This document shows, piece after piece, positions 5,108 through 8,112 of a stretch of DNA of 8,112 nt. The first letter of the stretch is position 1. Every line of letters starts with the position of its first letter. Source of the DNA: Planctomycetota bacterium (GTDB lineage: Bacteria > Planctomycetota > Phycisphaerae > Sedimentisphaerales > SM23-30); the NCBI GenBank assembly GCA_029573975.1, contig JAKQBU010000590.1, positions 1-8,112 of the forward strand, given 5' to 3'. Below the pieces are notes generated by a model that had not been told where the DNA came from, ran no database searches, and saw only the letters and a program-made list of their open reading frames with translations. Position numbers and translations under genes: made by a program.

Positions 5108-8100
5108 CTACAATACCAGGCCCTGGGAGCGGTCGCTGCCCGCTCCCAGGCTCACCAGGGAACTTCCGTCCGGCATCATATGCACCACCCGCTGCCAGAG
5201 GTAAGGAACGGATTGATCGGGATATTCCTCGAAATCTTCCCGAAAGATGACATTCGTTTCTTTTGGGGCATTTTCCGGAATTTGATTTTGCTGGTTATCA
5301 ACCCATCGCAGATACCCGAACAGATTGGGATTTTTCTCGTGCACGATCCCGCGGCCGTAGCGGAACATATAGCGCCGACTGGTAATGGCGTCATGGTCGT
5401 TGAGCAGGATATCGAACCGGCAGTCCGCACCTGCTGCCGGCTGGATGCCGTTCAGTTCCGTCCAGGGAATGGCGCCTTCATAAACGGTTTGTCCCTGAAG
5501 CAGTTTCACTGCCAGTTTCGCGTCGGTCAGCAGGCCGGTCCCGAATTTAAAAACCTGCGAGCCTTTGGGCGTCAGGGCCAGGGAGAATTCCGCCAGCATC
5601 CCCTGGGCATCCGTCGCAAAACCGAGTTGAATACTGTCCTGGTTCCAGACTGATTCCCCTTCCAGAATCTGCTGAAAGGTCTGATCATGGACCGGAATAG
5701 CTAGGTACAGATAATCCGCATCCCAGAGGGTATAAACCGTGGCGGAAAGATCGGCTGGACTCCATTGGGTTCCGAACGAGCCATCGGTATAGGATTCCAG
5801 GTTCATATGCAAAGGAGCAGCCGCCTTCCATTCGGCCAAATCCCCGTCCAGGACCGGCGGGCTATCCGTTTTCACCGCACAATCAAAATCGATTACCAGC
5901 GGCATCAGCACCGATTGCCCATCTTCGGTGAGAAAATGAGCCTGCCAATTCCATTCATTAAAGGCCGGCATAGGTAAATCTTTGGGTAGCTTCAAAGATA
6001 AGGTTTGCTTGTCTTTGGGTTTTACGTTTTTTACCTGAATTGTCGCTACCGCCGGCCAATCCGCCGCTGGGATGATCCGCAGAAAACCACTGACCGGTTT
6101 GCCGGTGCGGTTTTCCAGTTCCACCTCCAGCGGCCCGGCGGGCAGCAGTGCTTTCTGGACCCGGGCCGTGATTTTGATGGCGGGCATGATTTCAAAATCG
6201 TTATACGGAATACGGATTTCGGGTTTGCTTTCCGCTTTTAATAGGGCATAGATTTTGTCAGCCTTTTGTACGCCGGGCGTTACGGTGAACAGGCTGTCCG
6301 GATTCTCGCCCGGCTCGATCCGTCCTTTCCAGCCGGCTGGCTCACATTTCCAGTCGGCGGGTAGTTCCAGCGTAACTTCCACCTCATACGCCCGCGCGGA
6401 ATAGGAGTTTAGCCGCATATGCACCGGCGTCGGCCGGTCCAGCATGAACTGGAAATGTTCCCCATAGACACCATTCTCATTTACGGAGGCATACAGGTAA
6501 GGCCAGATCGGGAAAAACGTCCGTTCCCCCTGTTCGGCGAACCGGCCGCATATGGTATCGAACACCCCGTCCAGGCTCCCCAGCCAGCCGGCGAAATTCG
6601 TTTGGCCCGCCTCGGTGAGCATGGCCGCTTCATCGTGCAGCCGGTCCCACTGATTCAGCAGCCAGCGAAGCGAGTTCAGATCGAGGTCATCCGCCACAGT
6701 TTTACGCAAGATCTCCACCCATTTCTCCCGGCTGTACAGTCCTGCCGCGGCGTCATATTGAGGTTTCTCTTCCGTCAGGGATGCCATGCGTGCCGCCAGA
6801 ATCGTTTGCCGAATCGCTTGGGCTATCACCGCCTGTTCGGGCAGGGAGATCGGATTCGACTGCGGCTGCCAGGCAGTAAGTACCTGCACCAGTTCCGCAT
6901 GGGAAGGACCTTCAGAGACCGCCAGATTTTTCCATACTTCCCCATCCTTTAGCGGTGATTTTTCCAGCAATCCCCGCAGCCGCGGCTTCCCTTGGACCAT
7001 CTGATTTTGCCAGGCCTGACGGGTGATCTCTTTCGAATTGGTTTTATAATAATAGGGGCCTTCATCCAGTTCGGATTTGACAGGGATGACATTGCCGTAT
7101 AGATCCAACATGGTGATTTTGTCGACGGCATCCGGTAAAGTGAAAGTACCTTTATTATTGGGCGACCAGGCCATGACCAGCGGCACCCCTGCCTTTTCGA
7201 ACACCAGCGCCCAGACCGAATCGTCCCGCTGCAGCCACCCGGCAAACTGATGCCCCTGGGTCAGCACGCAAAAAGCATTCACCGAGGCCGCCGCCGGCAG
7301 GGCATGGGCGTTGTCATAAATCCCAAAATGGCCGTCCCAGGCATACAATCCAGCCCGCAGCACATCCGTAGCCGCCGCAATAGCAAAATGGCGGGGCAGC
7401 CAGCGGGCGATCTTGTCCGGCTCTATATAGTGATCGTAGCCGAATTCGGTGGTGTAATGGAATTTCATTCCGCCCTGTTCGTCTATGATGCGATTGATCG
7501 TTTCGTTCTGGGAGAGCAGGCCGAACTGGTCCGGCGGGGCACTCCAGGTATAGGGATGGGTCACCAGCGAATCCAGCCGGTGCAGCAGTCCTCGATCTGC
7601 CTGCATCCGGAACCAGCCGATATCCACCCCCGCCGTGCCGCAGGTCCCGATGGAGGCCAGCGGCTCGGACGAGCGAATCCCGGCCGCGGCGCTTCGGGCC
7701 AGTTCGGTGTAAATGAACTTTTCTGGTCCGTTGCATTCGTTGGCCAGTTCATACCAGCGAAACTCTCCCTGCAAATCATGGGCTATGGCCTGATTCAGCC
7801 GCCCATAGGCCGGGGCGAAAGTCAATTGGTTAAATTCATAGAAAGGGGGCTTGATATGAAAATGGCTGCCAAACAGCGACTCTTGGCCGTATTCCTTGAA
7901 AGCGGCAATATGGTTGCGAATGGCGGTAAAGTCATATTGGCCCGGGGCATACTCATACACCACCCACATCGAATCCAGCCGAATCCAGGCGGCTCCCGCC
8001 TGCTGCCCGCGCTGGGGAGTGCATTGCCAGAACACCCCGCCCGGCAGGCCCCACTTGTAGCTGTAATTGTACAGGGCCGCCTGATCGGCCGGAATGGTGG

Positions 8101-8112
8101 CATCCGCCAGCA
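5108..8112 (-). CDS. Large clan GH-A glycosidase with CBM9 module (5' end beyond window)
   Basis: The frame is open from the right edge to a TAG at 5110-5108, giving 1000 residues, so the true start and any signal peptide are missing. The GTG at 8035 lies inside the barrel and is not a convincing start. Residues are numbered here from the edge. The catalytic TIM barrel (about 1-275) has AAWIRLDSMW, then WYELANECNG with Glu125 as likely acid/base, then YTTEFGYDHY with Glu222 as likely nucleophile. The pattern resembles GH39/GH5-type clan GH-A enzymes. After a beta domain (to about 355) comes a helical linker (about 420-520), then two beta-sandwich segments (about 540-745). CBM9 follows (about 749-936), with VLDGDLAEW, YLAIPVHDQ, WNQDSIQLGF and RYGRGIVHEK. 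A final jelly roll begins near residue 953 and is cut by the TAG. CBM9 binds chain ends of glucans or xylans in known members. The substrate and exact GH family remain open. Confidence 0.85.
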   Translation of the reverse strand, partial: LADATIPADQAALYNYSYKWGLPGGVFWQCTPQRGQQAGAAWIRLDSMWVVYEYAPGQYDFTAIRNHIAAFKEYGQESLFGSHFHIKPPFYEFNQLTFAPAYGRLNQAIAHDLQGEFRWYELANECNGPEKFIYTELARSAAAGIRSSEPLASIGTCGTAGVDIGWFRMQADRGLLHRLDSLVTHPYTWSAPPDQFGLLSQNETINRIIDEQGGMKFHYTTEFGYDHYIEPDKIARWLPRHFAIAAATDVLRAGLYAWDGHFGIYDNAHALPAAASVNAFCVLTQGHQFAGWLQRDDSVWALVFEKAGVPLVMAWSPNNKGTFTLPDAVDKITMLDLYGNVIPVKSELDEGPYYYKTNSKEITRQAWQNQMVQGKPRLRGLLEKSPLKDGEVWKNLAVSEGPSHAELVQVLTAWQPQSNPISLPEQAVIAQAIRQTILAARMASLTEEKPQYDAAAGLYSREKWVEILRKTVADDLDLNSLRWLLNQWDRLHDEAAMLTEAGQTNFAGWLGSLDGVFDTICGRFAEQGERTFFPIWPYLYASVNENGVYGEHFQFMLDRPTPVHMRLNSYSARAYEVEVTLELPADWKCEPAGWKGRIEPGENPDSLFTVTPGVQKADKIYALLKAESKPEIRIPYNDFEIMPAIKITARVQKALLPAGPLEVELENRTGKPVSGFLRIIPAADWPAVATIQVKNVKPKDKQTLSLKLPKDLPMPAFNEWNWQAHFLTEDGQSVLMPLVIDFDCAVKTDSPPVLDGDLAEWKAAAPLHMNLESYTDGSFGTQWSPADLSATVYTLWDADYLYLAIPVHDQTFQQILEGESVWNQDSIQLGFATDAQGMLAEFSLALTPKGSQVFKFGTGLLTDAKLAVKLLQGQTVYEGAIPWTELNGIQPAAGADCRFDILLNDHDAITSRRYMFRYGRGIVHEKNPNLFGYLRWVDNQQNQIPENAPKETNVIFREDFEEYPDQSVPYLWQRVVHMMPDGSSLVSLGAGSDRSQGLVL
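5305..5870 (-). other. CBM9-like domain within the large glycosidase
   Basis: The encoded stretch (residues about 749-936 from the right edge) starts with PPVLDGDLAEWKAA, the usual opening of CBM9/DOMON-like carbohydrate-binding domains. It continues through ATVYTLWDADYLYLAIPVHD, WNQDSIQLGF, YEGAIPWTEL, an LNDHD segment and RYGRGIVHEKNPNLFG, in the order and spacing expected of that family. It probably tethers the enzyme to polysaccharide. The specificity cannot be read from the sequence. Confidence 0.75.

Noticed and set aside
6419..6952. 177-codon plus-strand open frame opposite the second glycosidase
   Set aside because: It is a shadow of the minus-strand coding sequence with no ribosome-binding site and no recognisable motif.
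8033..8035. GTG as start codon of the large minus-strand glycosidase
   Set aside because: The frame stays open through 25 more codons to the right edge. Those codons (for example NYSYKWGLPGG) read as coding sequence running into the barrel, and no ribosome-binding site or signal peptide is associated with the GTG.

Overview
The window looks like chromosomal DNA of a Planctomycetota-type (PVC superphylum) bacterium. The clues are a WXG100-like protein of the W-x-D type paired with a coiled-coil protein, a combination I recall from planctomycete genomes, and very large exported multi-domain glycoside hydrolases. The assignment comes from family resemblance recalled from memory, not from a search. 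I see no RNA genes, insertion sequences, CRISPR arrays, phage genes or origins.

Layout. Positions 1-973 hold a two-gene minus-strand operon. A small WXG100-like helical protein (701-973) is followed after 8 bases by a coiled-coil protein (692 leftwards), which is still open at the left edge. Positions 977-1234 are an AT-rich divergent intergenic region. It carries a good sigma-70-like promoter facing the WXG100 operon, a weaker one facing right, and a perfect 15-base palindrome over the -35 box of the rightward promoter. Positions 1235-4795 encode a complete, secreted 1186-residue glycoside hydrolase family 2 protein on the plus strand. Its catalytic barrel is interrupted by a roughly 200-residue beta-rich insertion. 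Positions 4802-8112 hold a convergent minus-strand gene for a second large glycosidase. It has a clan GH-A catalytic barrel, beta-sandwich modules, CBM9 and a C-terminal carbohydrate-binding jelly roll, and it is still open at the right edge.

The most striking observation is an in-frame TAG at 5108-5110. It cuts the last jelly-roll domain of the second glycosidase in two. The reading frame continues unchanged for another 101 codons to TAA at 4802, and those codons encode the missing half of the domain. This is a recent nonsense mutation, a sequence error, or stop-codon readthrough.

The two glycosidases probably act on the same or related complex polysaccharide outside the cytoplasm, but the sequence does not identify the substrate. 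The WXG100 pair is likely unrelated to them in function. It may belong to a type VII-like or other WXG100-dependent process, and no secretion ATPase lies in the window.
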